Source: Salinicoccus sp. RF5 (GTDB lineage Bacteria > Bacillota > Bacilli > Staphylococcales > Salinicoccaceae). Taken from it: a stretch of 64,000 nucleotides of DNA. The notes under the pieces were generated by a model that saw only the letters and a list, made by a program, of their open reading frames with translations, did no database searches and was not told where the DNA came from. Shown here one piece after another: positions 17,149 to 27,460 of this stretch. Position 1 is the stretch's first letter. Each line of letters starts with the position of its first letter. The stretch is from the NCBI RefSeq assembly GCF_020786625.1, contig NZ_JAJGRC010000002.1, positions 405,513-469,512 of the forward strand, in the 5' to 3' direction. Made by a program: the position numbers and the translations under genes.

Positions 17149-19068
17149 ATGAAGAAACTCCAATTATACTTTACAGTCATTTCGGGCATACTGATTGGAC
17201 TGGGCTTCTACATTCAACGCTTCACTGATATCACATGGTATCCGGCAGTCTTTGTACTCGCCTTCATCATCGGCGGCTGGTTCCAGGCGAGGGAAGGCAT
17301 TACCACGACCGTAAATGAGAAGAAATTGAATGTTGAACTGCTGATGATCATTGCTGCGACCGGTGCTTCCATCATCGGCTACTGGTTCGAGGGGGCCATC
17401 CTCATCTTCATCTTCAGTGTGAGCGGTACTCTTGAAGCTTATGCAGAGGGCAGGACGCGTGATGCGGTGCAGTCACTCATCAAGATGAAGCCGAATGTCG
17501 CCAGCAGGGAGCTGCCCGACGGGGAATATGAAATTGTCGATGTTGAAGACCTCAATATCGGAGATGTCGTCATGGTACGCAGGGGCGATGTGTTTCCGAT
17601 TGATGGCGTCGTCACAGAAGGCGCGACGGAAGTGGATGAGGCGTCGCTTACGGGGGAATCCGCGCTCGTCACCAAAGAAACGGATGATACCGTGCTGACA
17701 GGCTCCATAAATGAAGGTGGGGTCGTTTCGGTGAGGATGACGGTCGATAATGAAGAGACCATCTTCAACAGGATGATTGAAATGGTACGTGAAAGCGAAA
17801 GTGTGCCTTCCAAGCGTGCACAGTTCATCGACCGGTTTGAAAACAAATATGTATGGATCGTCCTCATCACGACGGCCTTCATGATGTTCGTGCCACATTA
17901 TATTTTCGGGTGGAGCTGGAATGAGACATTTTACCGGGCGATGGTGCTGCTCGTAGTCGCTTCACCGTGTGCAGTCGTGGCATCCATCACGCCTGCAACG
18001 CTGTCTGCCATCTCGACGAGTGCCAAAAACGGGGTGCTGGTCAAAGGTGGTAAATTCATGGAGCAGCTGGTCGATGTGGACTACGTCCTCTTCGACAAGA
18101 CGGGGACCCTTACAAAAGGGGAGCCTGTCATCACACATTTTGAAGTCGAGGAAGGTGAGGACCGCAAAAGGATTGCAGCAAATGTGTACGCTTTGGAACG
18201 GGGGAGCAACCACCCATTGGCTGTGAGGATCAGCGGGCATTTTGAAGATGCGAAGCAGGAAGGGCTTGAGGCAGAGGACGTCCATGATGTGGTCGGACGC
18301 GGGGTTGAAGGTCGTGTTGGCGGCCGTATTTTCCAGGTGGTCAAGGCAGAAGCCGATGATTTCATGGAGCCTTTCAAATCCGAACTCCTCGACACGGGGC
18401 ATACGGTTACGGTCTATATTGAAGATGGAGTCAAAAAGGCGCTCATCGCATTGAAGGATGTCGAGCGGCCGGAAGCGGCGGAGGTCATCAGGAAGCTCAA
18501 TGAAATGGGCAAGGAGACGGTCATGATATCCGGTGACAACCCGAAGGCGGCCGAATCCATTGCAAAATCGATCGGACTCAAAAAGGCGATCGGGAACCAG
18601 AGTCCTGAAGACAAGGTGCGGCATATCAACGCCTATAAGGAGAAGGGCGTCGTCATGATGGTCGGGGATGGTGTCAATGACGCTCCGGGTATCAAACAGG
18701 CGGATATCGGCGTGGCAATGGGGAAAGGCACCGGGATAGCGCTCGAAACGGCAGACATCGTCCTGATGAAGGAGCAGCTTTCAAGGCTGCCGGAAATGAT
18801 GCGCCTTTCTTCACGGCTTGATGGCGTAATCAAACAGAACCTGACCTTTTCAATTGCAGTCATACTCATGCTGATCGCTTCCAATTTCTTTCAGCTGATC
18901 AATCTGCCGATTGGTGTCATCGGGCATGAAGGCAGTACGATCCTTGTCATACTGAATGGGCTGAGGCTGCTCGCCAATAGGGAGTTCAATATGCCTCATT
19001 CGTCATTTCATCGACAAGGACAAACAGATGATCATAGAAGTATAGGAATGCAGAGATATAAGGGTTAA
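17149..19068 (+). CDS. Heavy-metal P1B-type ATPase without HMA domain (ZosA/CadA-like)
   Basis: A 639-residue metal pump. It lacks the N-terminal metal-binding HMA domain and begins directly with membrane segments. Key motifs: actuator TGES, transmembrane SPC at residues 272-274 (in VASPCAVVAS), phosphorylation site DKTGTLT with Asp316, SNHPLA, and MVGDGVNDAPG. SPC with this arrangement is typical of zinc/cadmium/cobalt-type or ZosA-like pumps. The ATG at 17149 has GGGAAGG upstream. The last 25 or so residues (after LLANREF) extend past the usual end of the family and are encoded antisense to the 3' end of ywjG. Confidence 0.9.
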   Translation: MKKLQLYFTVISGILIGLGFYIQRFTDITWYPAVFVLAFIIGGWFQAREGITTTVNEKKLNVELLMIIAATGASIIGYWFEGAILIFIFSVSGTLEAYAEGRTRDAVQSLIKMKPNVASRELPDGEYEIVDVEDLNIGDVVMVRRGDVFPIDGVVTEGATEVDEASLTGESALVTKETDDTVLTGSINEGGVVSVRMTVDNEETIFNRMIEMVRESESVPSKRAQFIDRFENKYVWIVLITTAFMMFVPHYIFGWSWNETFYRAMVLLVVASPCAVVASITPATLSAISTSAKNGVLVKGGKFMEQLVDVDYVLFDKTGTLTKGEPVITHFEVEEGEDRKRIAANVYALERGSNHPLAVRISGHFEDAKQEGLEAEDVHDVVGRGVEGRVGGRIFQVVKAEADDFMEPFKSELLDTGHTVTVYIEDGVKKALIALKDVERPEAAEVIRKLNEMGKETVMISGDNPKAAESIAKSIGLKKAIGNQSPEDKVRHINAYKEKGVVMMVGDGVNDAPGIKQADIGVAMGKGTGIALETADIVLMKEQLSRLPEMMRLSSRLDGVIKQNLTFSIAVILMLIASNFFQLINLPIGVIGHEGSTILVILNGLRLLANREFNMPHSSFHRQGQTDDHRSIGMQRYKG

Positions 19069-19498
19069 CAATTTTGTCGAAATTCGGCGTCGGTATGAGG
19101 GAACGCGGGGATGACAAATCGATATAATGGTGAAGGTGGTCCATCAATTCAGCTTCATGCTTATTGTAGTTGGAGACCAATACAAATTCCTTCCCGGCAT
19201 CCTGGAGCGCTGTAATAGCTGACTTGACCTCTTCATCGAACTGGTTGGCGAGGACAAGCACACGGTCGGGCGCATCCACGGCTTCCGGTGAATCGAAGGA
19301 TCTTGTCTTTGGAAGGGCGAGGGAGCCGGTCAGCAGGAAGGGTTCAATTCCCCTGAAGTCATGGAAGGTCTGCAGGTGGATTTCACCTTCGCTGCCCACT
19401 GCCTGGGCGAGGAGGCGTGCGGCCATTTCTATCTCCTCTTCCTGGGCATTTATATGATTGTAGATGTTTGTCAATTGCGTCTGCAGTATTTTATCCAT
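18986..19498 (-). CDS. ywjG: DUF2529 protein (YwjG-like)
   Basis: A 170-residue cytoplasmic protein of the DUF2529 family, with a sugar-isomerase-like pattern (VLVLANQFDEE, EFVLVSNYNKHEAE). Its function is unknown. In Bacillales it sits between pyrG and fba, usually in the same direction; here it lies in that interval but is on the minus strand, divergent from fba. The ATG at 19498 has GGAGAG 5 bases upstream. Its last 83 bases overlap the 3' end of the P-type ATPase gene. Confidence 0.82.
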   Translation of the reverse strand: MDKILQTQLTNIYNHINAQEEEIEMAARLLAQAVGSEGEIHLQTFHDFRGIEPFLLTGSLALPKTRSFDSPEAVDAPDRVLVLANQFDEEVKSAITALQDAGKEFVLVSNYNKHEAELMDHLHHYIDLSSPRSLIPTPNFDKIVNPYISAFLYFYDHLFVLVDEMTNEAY

Positions 19499-19544
19499 AT
19501 GAACTCTCCATTCGGCTTGATGGTAATGCAATGTTACCAAAACA

Positions 19545-19574
19545 TTGCCCCGAATTAAATGTTTTTGCTATAAT
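19545..19574 (+). promoter_or_regulatory. fba promoter
   Basis: TTGCCC (19545-19550), an 18-base spacer and TATAAT (19569-19574) with an extended TGC before it. Confidence 0.72.
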
Positions 19575-19610
19575 CACGTAAAGGAACGAACTTTTAGGAG
19601 GAAACTTACA

Positions 19611-20468
19611 ATGCCTTTAGTATCAATGACAGAAATGCTCAACAAAGCAAGAAAAGAAGGATATGCGGTCGGCCAATACAATGTGAACAACATGGAATTC
19701 GCCCAAGCGATCCTCATGGCATCAGAAGAAGAGAATGCACCAGTCATCCTGGGTGTTTCAGAAGGTGCTGCGAAGTACATGAGCGGCATGAAGACTGTGG
19801 TCAAAATGATTGAAGGGCTCATGTCCGATATGAACATCACAGTACCTGTGGCAATCCATCTGGACCACGGTTCAAGCTATGAAAAGTGCATAGAGGCTAT
19901 CGGGGCAGGATTCACTTCGGTCATGATCGATGCTTCCCATGGGCCTTTCGAGGACAACATCGCAACGACGAGAAGAGTGGTCGAGTATGCACATGAGAGG
20001 GGCGTTTCTGTTGAAGCGGAGCTCGGTGTGGTCGGAGGACAGGAAGATGATGTCATCGCAGATGGCGTCATCTATGCCGATCCGGAAGAATGCCGCGAAC
20101 TGGTGGAGCGGACAGGCATCGACTGCCTTGCGCCGGCACTTGGTTCCGTACACGGTCCCTATAAGGGCGAGCCGAATCTCGGCTTCAAGGAAATGGAGGA
20201 GATCGGCAACCAGTCGGATATTCCGTTGGTACTCCATGGCGGTACGGGCATTCCGACGAAGGATATCCAGAAGGCGATTTCCCTTGGTACAGCCAAAATT
20301 AATGTAAATACTGAAAATCAGATTGCATCTGCGAAACGTGTGAGGGAAGTGCTTGCAAATGATGCAGATGTTTATGATCCACGAAAATACCTCGGTCCTG
20401 CGAGGGAAGCGATCAAAGAAACAGTTCAGGGTAAAATCAAGGAATTTGGCACCTCCAACAGAGCCTAG
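19611..20468 (+). CDS. fba: Class II fructose-bisphosphate aldolase
   Basis: A 285-residue zinc-dependent aldolase of glycolysis and gluconeogenesis, splitting fructose 1,6-bisphosphate. Zinc-ligand regions are visible: HLDHGSS (about residue 83), VEAELG, GSVHGPY and LHGGTGI. The ATG at 19611 follows TTTAGGAGGAAA, a strong ribosome site; the longer frame from 19545 has no support. The gene has its own extended -10 promoter and a terminator. Confidence 0.96.
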   Translation: MPLVSMTEMLNKARKEGYAVGQYNVNNMEFAQAILMASEEENAPVILGVSEGAAKYMSGMKTVVKMIEGLMSDMNITVPVAIHLDHGSSYEKCIEAIGAGFTSVMIDASHGPFEDNIATTRRVVEYAHERGVSVEAELGVVGGQEDDVIADGVIYADPEECRELVERTGIDCLAPALGSVHGPYKGEPNLGFKEMEEIGNQSDIPLVLHGGTGIPTKDIQKAISLGTAKINVNTENQIASAKRVREVLANDADVYDPRKYLGPAREAIKETVQGKIKEFGTSNRA

Positions 20469-20475
20469 CATGATG

Positions 20476-20502
20476 AAGCCATCCCGGCCGGGGTGGCTTT
20501 TG
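20476..20502 (+). terminator. fba terminator
   Basis: GAAGCCATCCC and GGGGTGGCTTTT arms around a short loop; T-rich end. Confidence 0.75.
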
Positions 20503-20551
20503 TTTGATTTATCCATAAAAAATGTATAAAGTTTGATAATATATATTACCA

Positions 20552-20581
20552 TTGCCGATTATACGGTGATTACCCTATAAT
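20552..20581 (+). promoter_or_regulatory. Promoter of the transaldolase gene
   Basis: TTGCCG (20552-20557), an 18-base spacer and TATAAT (20576-20581), 34 bases before the start. Confidence 0.6.
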
Positions 20582-20615
20582 GAAACAATAACCTAGACGG
20601 AGGTGCGATCGATTC

Positions 20616-21266
20616 ATGAAATATTTTATTGATACAGCTAACATGGAAGAAATAAAGGAAATAAATGAGTGGGGTGTGCTTGCGGGTGTAACCACGAACC
20701 CTTCTCTTGTCGCAAAGGAAAAAGGCATTTCATTCCATGACCGGCTTGTGGAAATATGCGAACTTGTAGGCGGTCCGGTCAGCGGGGAAGTCATTTCCCT
20801 TGAAGCGGATGGGATGATTGAAGAAGGTAGGGAACTGGCCAAGCTCCACGAACATATCATCGTCAAGATTCCAATGACGGAAGAGGGCATGAAGGCTGTT
20901 AAAGTATTATCCGGTGAAGGCATCAAGACAAATGTCACCCTGGTGTTCAATACTGTCCAGGCCCTTACCGCTGCACGGGCTGGGGCAACCTATGTGTCCC
21001 CGTTCATCGGAAGGCTGGATGATATCGGACTTACAGGCCTCGACCTTATCGCCGACATCAAGCATATCTTCACTGTGCATGGCATCGGTACGGAAATCAT
21101 AGCCGCCTCCATCAGGAATGAGTCCCATGTCCATGGGTCGGCGGTGGCAGGTGCGGACATTGCGACGATTCCGTACAAAGTTCTGAAGAAATTGACACAG
21201 CATCCTTTGACGGATAAAGGCATCGACAAGTTCCTTGAAGATTGGAACAGTATAAAGGACCAATAG
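20616..21266 (+). CDS. tal: Transaldolase, short (TalC/Fsa-like) type
   Basis: A 216-residue protein of the short transaldolase family. Visible motifs are [10 protein letters not shown] at the N-terminus, GVTTNPSL, and the Schiff-base lysine in IIVKIPMT (about residue 88). It transfers a dihydroxyacetone unit in the pentose phosphate pathway; some relatives act as fructose 6-phosphate aldolases. GGAGGT is 11 bases before the ATG. It is followed by murA after 27 bases, probably in one transcript. Confidence 0.92.
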   Translation: MKYFIDTANMEEIKEINEWGVLAGVTTNPSLVAKEKGISFHDRLVEICELVGGPVSGEVISLEADGMIEEGRELAKLHEHIIVKIPMTEEGMKAVKVLSGEGIKTNVTLVFNTVQALTAARAGATYVSPFIGRLDDIGLTGLDLIADIKHIFTVHGIGTEIIAASIRNESHVHGSAVAGADIATIPYKVLKKLTQHPLTDKGIDKFLEDWNSIKDQ

Positions 21267-21293
21267 GCGGTCCGCCATATAAGGAGAAGAATT

Positions 21294-22562
21294 ATGGGTA
21301 AAGAAGTAATTAAAGTCCGGGGCGGCAGAACGCTGTCTGGTGAAGTTGAAATCAGCGGGGCTAAAAATAGTGCAGTGGCACTCATACCTGCATCATTGAT
21401 GGCTTCAGAAGGGAAAGTCGTATTGGAAGGCCTTCCGGAGATTTCCGATGTCAAAACATTGATGAGCCTTCTGAATGACTTGAATATAGAAACTGAACTC
21501 GACGGCACGACGCTTGAAATCAATGCGGAAGATGCAGAGAACATGCCGCTTCCGAACACGAAAGTACAGTCGCTCCGTGCATCCTACTATATGATGGGCG
21601 CCATGCTGGCACGCTTCAAGAAATGTGTCATCGGCCTGCCGGGTGGGTGCCCACTCGGCCCCCGTCCAATAGATCAGCATATCAAAGGGTTCGAATCCCT
21701 GGGTGCGAAGGTGACCAATGAACATGGGGCGATGTACCTGGTGGCGGATAAGCTGAAAGGTGCCAAGATCTTCTTTGATGTCGTTTCCGTAGGTGCAACC
21801 ATCAACCTCATGATTGCAGCAAGCTGCGCCGAAGGGAAGACCATACTCGAGAATGTGGCCAAGGAGCCTGAAGTGGTGGATGTCGCCTCCCTGCTGAACA
21901 ATATGGGCGCAGATATCCGTGGTGCCGGTACAGATACCATTAAGATCAATGGTGTCGAAAAGCTGCATGGCACTACACACAACATCATCCCCGACCGCAT
22001 TGAAGCGGGCACCTACATGATTACCGGAGCGGCTGTGGGCGATAAATTCACGGTCCGCAACATCATTCCGACCCATATGGAATCGCTCACTGCAAAACTT
22101 GAGGAACTGGGTGTGAAGGTTGAAATCGGAGATGATTTTGCTACGATCACAAAGCCTGATGTATACAAGCCGATTTCCGTGAAGACCCAGGTTTATCCCG
22201 GGTTCGCTACAGACCTGCAGCAGCCGCTGACGCCTTTACTGTTCATGGCTGACGGTGTGAGCAAGATCACTGAAACCATCTACCCAGCCCGCTTCAGGCA
22301 TGTGGATGAACTGGTGAGGATGGATGCGAAAATAGAGCAGACCAGTGGCTCGGCACTCATCTTTCCATCCCAGCTTAAAGGTACGCATGTCTATGCAAGT
22401 GACCTGAGGGCGGGTGCCTGCCTGCTGATCTCCGGCTTGACGGCAGAAGGTGTAACGACCATCCACAATGTCAACCATATCGACCGTGGATATACGGATA
22501 TCGTCAAGAAACTCGATGACCTGGGCGCAGAAATCTGGCGTGAGGAAGTCGAAGAAGACTGA
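21294..22562 (+). CDS. murZ: UDP-GlcNAc 1-carboxyvinyltransferase, second-type MurA (MurZ)
   Basis: A 422-residue enzyme that adds enolpyruvate to UDP-GlcNAc, the first committed step of peptidoglycan synthesis. The catalytic Cys119 lies in GGCPLGPRP, the loop targeted by fosfomycin; [10 protein letters not shown] is the N-terminal substrate loop. Low-GC Gram-positives usually carry two MurA paralogues; the other is at 39305-40597. The position between the fba/tal genes and rho is the one occupied by murZ in staphylococci and bacilli. GGAG is 7 bases before the ATG. Confidence 0.95.
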   Translation: MGKEVIKVRGGRTLSGEVEISGAKNSAVALIPASLMASEGKVVLEGLPEISDVKTLMSLLNDLNIETELDGTTLEINAEDAENMPLPNTKVQSLRASYYMMGAMLARFKKCVIGLPGGCPLGPRPIDQHIKGFESLGAKVTNEHGAMYLVADKLKGAKIFFDVVSVGATINLMIAASCAEGKTILENVAKEPEVVDVASLLNNMGADIRGAGTDTIKINGVEKLHGTTHNIIPDRIEAGTYMITGAAVGDKFTVRNIIPTHMESLTAKLEELGVKVEIGDDFATITKPDVYKPISVKTQVYPGFATDLQQPLTPLLFMADGVSKITETIYPARFRHVDELVRMDAKIEQTSGSALIFPSQLKGTHVYASDLRAGACLLISGLTAEGVTTIHNVNHIDRGYTDIVKKLDDLGAEIWREEVEED

Positions 22563-22570
22563 TGCATAGA

Positions 22571-22607
22571 GCAAACTCGGACTGCCCGGCAGTCCGAGTT
22601 TGCTGTT
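22571..22607 (+). terminator. murZ terminator
   Basis: Long stem starting GCAAACTCGGACTGCC and its complement, then CTGTTTTA. Confidence 0.75.
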
Positions 22608-22747
22608 TTAATGCGGTGTATGCGTCCTGGATCGTCATCTTTCCTTTTATAAAACAATGGTGTAGAATATGGAATGGCTAAAATCCTCCTCTCCAATCAT
22701 CCCCTCCTGAAAGAGCAGAACCCAATACATGAAAGTGAAGTGAATAT

Positions 22748-24064
22748 ATGGCTGAAAGAGAATCCACAGGGTTGAAGTATGAATCCTTCGATGCACTATA
22801 TAAGAAGAACAATACCAAGGAACTGACTGTGCGTGCGAAAGAGTTGGGGCTCTCCAACTACAGCCGCCTGAATAAGAAGGAGCTTGTCCTTGCCATAATG
22901 GAAGCCGAGATGGAAAAGGACGGCAACTACTACATGGAAGGGGTCCTCGATGATATACAGCCGGATGGCTATGGATTCCTCCGGACCGTCAACTTCTCGA
23001 AGGGGGAGAAGGATATATACATTTCCGCTTCCCAGATAAGAAGATTTGAACTGAAGAAGGGGGACAAGGTCACTGGAAAGGTCCGGCGCCCCAAAGAGAA
23101 TGAGAAGTACTACGGCCTGCTGCAAGTGGACTTCATCAATGACCACAATGCCGAACATATCAGGAAGAGGCCCCACTTCCAGGCGTTGACCCCCCTCTAT
23201 CCCGAGGAGCGCATCAGGCTGGAAAACAAGCCGACCGACCTCTCTACACGCATCATGGACCTCGTCACCCCGATAGGCTTCGGTCAGCGGGGCATGATCG
23301 TTGCGCCGCCAAAAGCGGGCAAGACATCCCTGCTTAAGGAGATTGCAAATGCGATCACCAAGAACCATCCGGATACAAAGCTCTTCATCCTTCTGATCGG
23401 GGAACGCCCCGAAGAGGTGACTGACCTGGAGCGTTCCGTGGAGGATGCGGAAGTCGTGCATTCGACTTTCGACGAACCGCCGGAGCACCACGTCAAGGTC
23501 GCTGAACTGCTGCTCGAGCGGACGAAGCGTCTCGTCGAGATGGGGGAAGATGTCATCGTACTCATGGATTCGATCACCAGACTGGCCCGTGCCTACAACC
23601 TTGTCATCCCACCGAGCGGGCGGACGCTTTCAGGCGGACTGGACCCGGCAAGCCTGCACAGGCCGAAGCACTTCTTCGGCGCCGCCAGGAATATAGAGGC
23701 GGGCGGCAGCCTGACCATCCTTTCCACGGCGCTGGTTGAAACGGGCAGCCGCATGGATGACGTCATCTATGAGGAATTCAAGGGTACCGGGAATATGGAA
23801 CTGCATCTCGATCGCAGCTTAAGTGAACGGAGAATCTATCCGGCAATTGACATCAGGCGGTCGAGCACAAGAAAAGAGGAGCTCCTTCTCGATAAGGCGG
23901 AACTGGATGTGCTGTGGCAGCTCCGGAATCTCTTCACCGATGCACCCGACTTTACGGAACGCTTCCTGAAGATACTCAAACAGACCCGTACCAATGAGGA
24001 GTTCTTTGATGTATTGAGGCAGAGGATGCTTTCTTCCCAATCCACGGGCCGGCCTGTGATCTGA
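22748..24064 (+). CDS. rho: Transcription termination factor Rho
   Basis: A 438-residue hexameric RNA helicase. It has the Rho N-terminal helical domain (residues 15-60), the cold-shock-like RNA-binding domain (MEGVLDDIQPDGYGFLR), Walker A APPKAGKTSL and the Q and R loops (LDRSLSERRIYPAIDI). The ATG at 22748 is preceded by a modest AGTGAAGTGA. A 33-codon open frame (22674-22775) overlaps the start in another frame but has no ribosome site. rho precedes rpmE as in staphylococci. Confidence 0.96.
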   Translation: MAERESTGLKYESFDALYKKNNTKELTVRAKELGLSNYSRLNKKELVLAIMEAEMEKDGNYYMEGVLDDIQPDGYGFLRTVNFSKGEKDIYISASQIRRFELKKGDKVTGKVRRPKENEKYYGLLQVDFINDHNAEHIRKRPHFQALTPLYPEERIRLENKPTDLSTRIMDLVTPIGFGQRGMIVAPPKAGKTSLLKEIANAITKNHPDTKLFILLIGERPEEVTDLERSVEDAEVVHSTFDEPPEHHVKVAELLLERTKRLVEMGEDVIVLMDSITRLARAYNLVIPPSGRTLSGGLDPASLHRPKHFFGAARNIEAGGSLTILSTALVETGSRMDDVIYEEFKGTGNMELHLDRSLSERRIYPAIDIRRSSTRKEELLLDKAELDVLWQLRNLFTDAPDFTERFLKILKQTRTNEEFFDVLRQRMLSSQSTGRPVI

Positions 24065-24078
24065 TTGGTCTTAACCCC

Positions 24079-24107
24079 TTGATTTCTTTGGGTAAACCTT
24101 GTATAAT
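24079..24107 (+). promoter_or_regulatory. rpmE promoter
   Basis: TTGATT (24079-24084), a 17-base spacer and TATAAT (24102-24107). It leaves a leader of about 65 bases, which might hold a ribosomal-protein control element, but I cannot show one. Confidence 0.8.
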
Positions 24108-24179
24108 ATGTAAGTATTGAAGTGGGATACCACTAATAAACTCTGTTCCAGATGGTTCAGGGCAAAGGAGCTGGAAATT

Positions 24180-24395
24180 ATGAAACAAGCAATTCATCCG
24201 GAATACAACAAAGTAAACGTTGTGTGCTCATGCGGCAACGAATTTGAAACTGGTTCAGTAAACAGTGAAGACATCAAAGTGGAAGTATGTTCTGAATGCC
24301 ACCCATTCTACACTGGACGCCAGAAATTCGCTTCTGCAGATGGCCGTGTTGAAAAATTCAACAAAAAATTCGGTTTCAAAAGCGCAAACGAATAA
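24180..24395 (+). CDS. rpmE: Ribosomal protein L31, zinc-binding form
   Basis: A 71-residue protein of the large ribosomal subunit. It keeps the zinc ligands CSCG and [10 protein letters not shown], so it is the zinc-containing (C+) form and can serve as a zinc store when the cell is starved. The C-terminal [18 protein letters not shown] block is highly conserved. GGAG lies 9 bases before the chosen ATG at 24180; in-frame codons upstream lie in the leader. It has its own promoter and terminator. Confidence 0.96.
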   Translation: MKQAIHPEYNKVNVVCSCGNEFETGSVNSEDIKVEVCSECHPFYTGRQKFASADGRVEKFNKKFGFKSANE

Positions 24396-24403
24396 GACTA
24401 TAC

Positions 24404-24438
24404 AACTGTACTGGAGTTACATTCCAGTACAGTTTTTT
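24404..24438 (+). terminator. rpmE terminator
   Basis: AACTGTACTGGA and complement around a 6-base loop, followed by TTTTTTT. Confidence 0.88.
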
Positions 24439-24450
24439 TGTGTCCAAATA

Positions 24451-24459
24451 TGTTATAAT
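24451..24459 (+). promoter_or_regulatory. Extended -10 promoter of the prfA operon
   Basis: TGTTATAAT, a perfect extended -10, 35 bases before prfA. It probably drives prfA-prmC-sua5-ywlE. Confidence 0.6.
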
Positions 24460-24494
24460 TGACGAGATTAAAGAGACGAAAAGGTGAAAATTAC

Positions 24495-25574
24495 ATGTTT
24501 GATCAACTCGAAATAATTGAAAACAGATATGAACAACTCAATGAAATGCTGAGCGACCCCGACGTTGTCAGTGATTCAGACAAGCTCAGGGAATACTCGA
24601 AGGAGCAGAGCGATCTCCAGAAAACCGTGGAAGTCTACAGGGAATATAAGCAGAAGAAGGAAACGATCGAAGAGTCCCGCATGATGATGAATGAAACGGA
24701 TGACAAGGAAATGCTCGAGATGCTCAAAGAGGAGATTTCCGAATCTGAAAAGGCGATTCCAGGAATCGAAAGCCAGTTGAAGCTTCTCCTCATTCCAAAA
24801 GATCCAAATGACGACAAGAACGTCATAATGGAAATACGCGGGGCAGCAGGTGGCGATGAAGCCCAGATTTTTGCAGGAAACCTGTTCCGCATGTACTCGC
24901 GCTATGCCGAAGAGAACGGGTGGAAGACGGAAATCGTTGAAGCGAATGCCAATGATCATGGAGGATACAAGGAAATCAGTTTCCTGATACAGGGGAATGG
25001 CGCCTACTCCAAGCTCAAATTTGAAAATGGGGCGCATCGTGTACAGCGTGTGCCGGAAACGGAATCCGGCGGCAGGATCCATACATCCACCGCTACAGTC
25101 GCAGTACTGCCGGAAGTGGAGGATGTGGAGGTGGAGATCCGCAACGAAGACCTCAAGATAGACACCTACCGTTCAAGCGGTGCCGGCGGACAGCACGTCA
25201 ATACGACGGATTCTGCAGTGCGCATCACCCACCTGCCGACAGGCACGGTGGTCACTTCCCAGGACGAGAAGTCACAGATCAAGAACCGAGAGCGGGCCAT
25301 GAAGGTGCTGAAAGCGCGTGTCTACGACATGATGCTGCAGGAGGCCGAGGCTGAATATGCAGAGAAGCGGAAGAGTGCTGTCGGGACAGGGGACCGTTCC
25401 GAGAGGATCCGGACATACAACTATCCGCAGAACCGTGTGACAGATCACAGAATCGGCCTGACCATCCAGAAGCTCGATCAGATCATAGAAGGGAAACTGG
25501 ATGAAATCATCGATGCCCTGACGATCGAAGAACAGACGAGCAAGCTGGAAGAATTGAATAATGCATCCCTATAG
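24495..25574 (+). CDS. prfA: Peptide chain release factor 1
   Basis: A 359-residue factor that reads UAA and UAG and triggers peptide release. The GGQ loop is in [17 protein letters not shown]; the codon-recognition PxT-type loop is further upstream. The ATG at 24495 has AAGGTGA 8 bases upstream; the longer frame from 24459 lies in the promoter. The Gln of GGQ is methylated by PrmC, encoded by the next gene, which overlaps by 14 bases. Confidence 0.96.
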   Translation: MFDQLEIIENRYEQLNEMLSDPDVVSDSDKLREYSKEQSDLQKTVEVYREYKQKKETIEESRMMMNETDDKEMLEMLKEEISESEKAIPGIESQLKLLLIPKDPNDDKNVIMEIRGAAGGDEAQIFAGNLFRMYSRYAEENGWKTEIVEANANDHGGYKEISFLIQGNGAYSKLKFENGAHRVQRVPETESGGRIHTSTATVAVLPEVEDVEVEIRNEDLKIDTYRSSGAGGQHVNTTDSAVRITHLPTGTVVTSQDEKSQIKNRERAMKVLKARVYDMMLQEAEAEYAEKRKSAVGTGDRSERIRTYNYPQNRVTDHRIGLTIQKLDQIIEGKLDEIIDALTIEEQTSKLEELNNASL

Positions 25575-26412
25575 CTACAGGGAGATGATCAAAGAGGCGA
25601 AAGCCTCTTTGAGCGTATCCGGAGGAGAAACACGGCCGGCGATGCTCCTGCTTGAAGACCTCTTCGGCATGGGGACGGTGGATTTCCTCATGGATGGCGA
25701 CCGTGAGGTGCCTCCATCCGACTATGAGCGGTATAGTGAGGCGCTGGGACGCATCATAGATGGGGAACCATACCAGTATGTCGTAGGTTCAGCTTGGTTC
25801 TATGGCGAAAAGTTCAAAGTGTCGAAAGAAACGCTGATACCCCGTAATGAGACGGAAGAGCTCGTGGAGCTTGTGTTGGCACTGGAACAGGATGACGGCA
25901 GGAAAGTTGTGGACATCGGGTGCGGCACCGGAGTCATCGGATTGACGCTGGCGGCTGCATGGCACAGCAATGAAGTGATCCTGACCGATATTTCTGCTGC
26001 GGCACTTGATGTCACCAGGGAAAATGCGCGCAGCCTGGGGGTCTCCCCCGAAATGATGCAGGGGGACCTGTTTGAGCCATTGACTGAAGAGGGCGTGAAA
26101 GTCGATTGTGTGATTTCAAATCCGCCCTATATTGGCTATAATGAAATGGAAGACATGGGTGACTCTGTCGTAAACCATGAACCTGCACTGGCACTGTTTG
26201 CTGAAGACGAAGGCCTTGGTCTTTATAAAAGAATGGTGGACCGGCTGGTGGATGTACTGCGTCCTGGAGGCTCCGTCTATTTTGAAATCGGCTGGAGACA
26301 GGCAACGGCCCTCTCCAACTATGTCACGGCACGCTGGCCGAAAGTGGAGCCGCAGGTGAAGAAGGATATGAATGGGAACGACAGAATACTCTATTTCAGA
26401 TGGGAGGTCTAG
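25561..26412 (+). CDS. prmC: Release factor glutamine methyltransferase
   Basis: A 283-residue SAM-dependent enzyme that methylates the Gln of the release factor GGQ loop. The SAM motif [13 protein letters not shown] (about residue 117) and the active-site NPPYI are present. The gene overlaps prfA by 14 bases and is followed by sua5 after one base, so it is the middle of a tight operon. Family length is normal. Confidence 0.95.
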   Translation: MHPYSYREMIKEAKASLSVSGGETRPAMLLLEDLFGMGTVDFLMDGDREVPPSDYERYSEALGRIIDGEPYQYVVGSAWFYGEKFKVSKETLIPRNETEELVELVLALEQDDGRKVVDIGCGTGVIGLTLAAAWHSNEVILTDISAAALDVTRENARSLGVSPEMMQGDLFEPLTEEGVKVDCVISNPPYIGYNEMEDMGDSVVNHEPALALFAEDEGLGLYKRMVDRLVDVLRPGGSVYFEIGWRQATALSNYVTARWPKVEPQVKKDMNGNDRILYFRWEV

Positions 26413-26413
26413 C

Positions 26414-27460
26414 ATGGATACAAAAATCTGGGAAATCAGGACGGAACAGCTGAAGGATCGGACTACCGAAGAAAAGATGAAAGAAATCAGGACGGCGCTG
26501 GAATATGGAGAAGTGGTCGGCATACCGACCGAAACCGTCTACGGTCTGGCAGGTGATGCAAGGAATCCGGAGGCGATACATAAAATATTCGCAGCGAAAA
26601 ATCGGCCGGGTGACAATCCGCTCATTGTACATATATACAGCATGGATCAGCTTGAAGACTTCACTGAGCCGTTGGACATGAAGGTGCGCACCTTGATGAA
26701 GCATTTCTGGCCCGGTCCGATTTCGTTCATCCTGCCGCTGAAGGGGAACATGCTCGCCAGCAATACTGTAGCGGAACTTGATTCGGTTGCGGTCAGGATG
26801 CCGAGCCACCCCGTAGGGCATGCCATACTTGAAAAAGTCGGCTTCCCCCTTGCCGCCCCCAGTGCGAACCTGAGCGGCAAACCTTCACCTACACACTACA
26901 GTCATGTCATCGACGATCTGAATGGCAAGGTGTATGGCGTTGTTGCAAGCGATCCTGCCACCTACGGACTGGAGAGCACGGTGCTTGACTGCACCCAATT
27001 CCCCTACCGCATCGCAAGACCCGGAAGCATCACCAAAGGGGCACTGGAAAACGTCCTGAAAGAGACCGTCAGCAAACATGAGGGAGTGGCAGAAAAGCCG
27101 ATCGCCCCAGGGATGAAGTATAAACATTATGCGCCGCGCCAACCCATGGCCGTCATCGAAGGCGGCCTCAGGAGCAATACGCATCTGAGGGTCGAGGAGG
27201 GACAGAAGATCGGGGTCATCGCTCCGGAAGCCGTCCGGGGCCATGTGCCGGAACACGCATACTTCATCAGCCTGTGCTCAGGTGAGGATGATTACCGGGA
27301 AGCGGGGCGCAATCTATATGCCGCCCTGAGGAAGATGGATAAATCGGATGTCGATCTGATCTATATCCATGGCTTCCCCAAGAGTGAAGCGACTGAAGCA
27401 GTGATGAACCGGATCTATAAGGCCACTGGAAATGAGATAATAAGGGAAGATCCGAAATGA
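26414..27460 (+). CDS. ywlC: Threonylcarbamoyl-AMP synthase (Sua5/YwlC)
   Basis: A 348-residue enzyme making threonylcarbamoyl-adenylate from Thr, bicarbonate and ATP for the t6A37 modification of ANN-reading tRNAs. It has the YrdC core (residues 20-210, with VGIPTETVYGLAGDA and SANLSGKPSPT) and a C-terminal Sua5 domain after the linker that contains KYKHYAPRQP. GGGAGG is 7 bases before the ATG at 26414. The last four bases overlap ywlE. Confidence 0.94.
   Translation: MDTKIWEIRTEQLKDRTTEEKMKEIRTALEYGEVVGIPTETVYGLAGDARNPEAIHKIFAAKNRPGDNPLIVHIYSMDQLEDFTEPLDMKVRTLMKHFWPGPISFILPLKGNMLASNTVAELDSVAVRMPSHPVGHAILEKVGFPLAAPSANLSGKPSPTHYSHVIDDLNGKVYGVVASDPATYGLESTVLDCTQFPYRIARPGSITKGALENVLKETVSKHEGVAEKPIAPGMKYKHYAPRQPMAVIEGGLRSNTHLRVEEGQKIGVIAPEAVRGHVPEHAYFISLCSGEDDYREAGRNLYAALRKMDKSDVDLIYIHGFPKSEATEAVMNRIYKATGNEIIREDPK

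Noticed and set aside
22674..22775. 33-codon frame overlapping the rho start, possible leader peptide
   Set aside because: No ribosome site, and the frame overlaps the rho start in another phase. Conservation would be needed to keep it.
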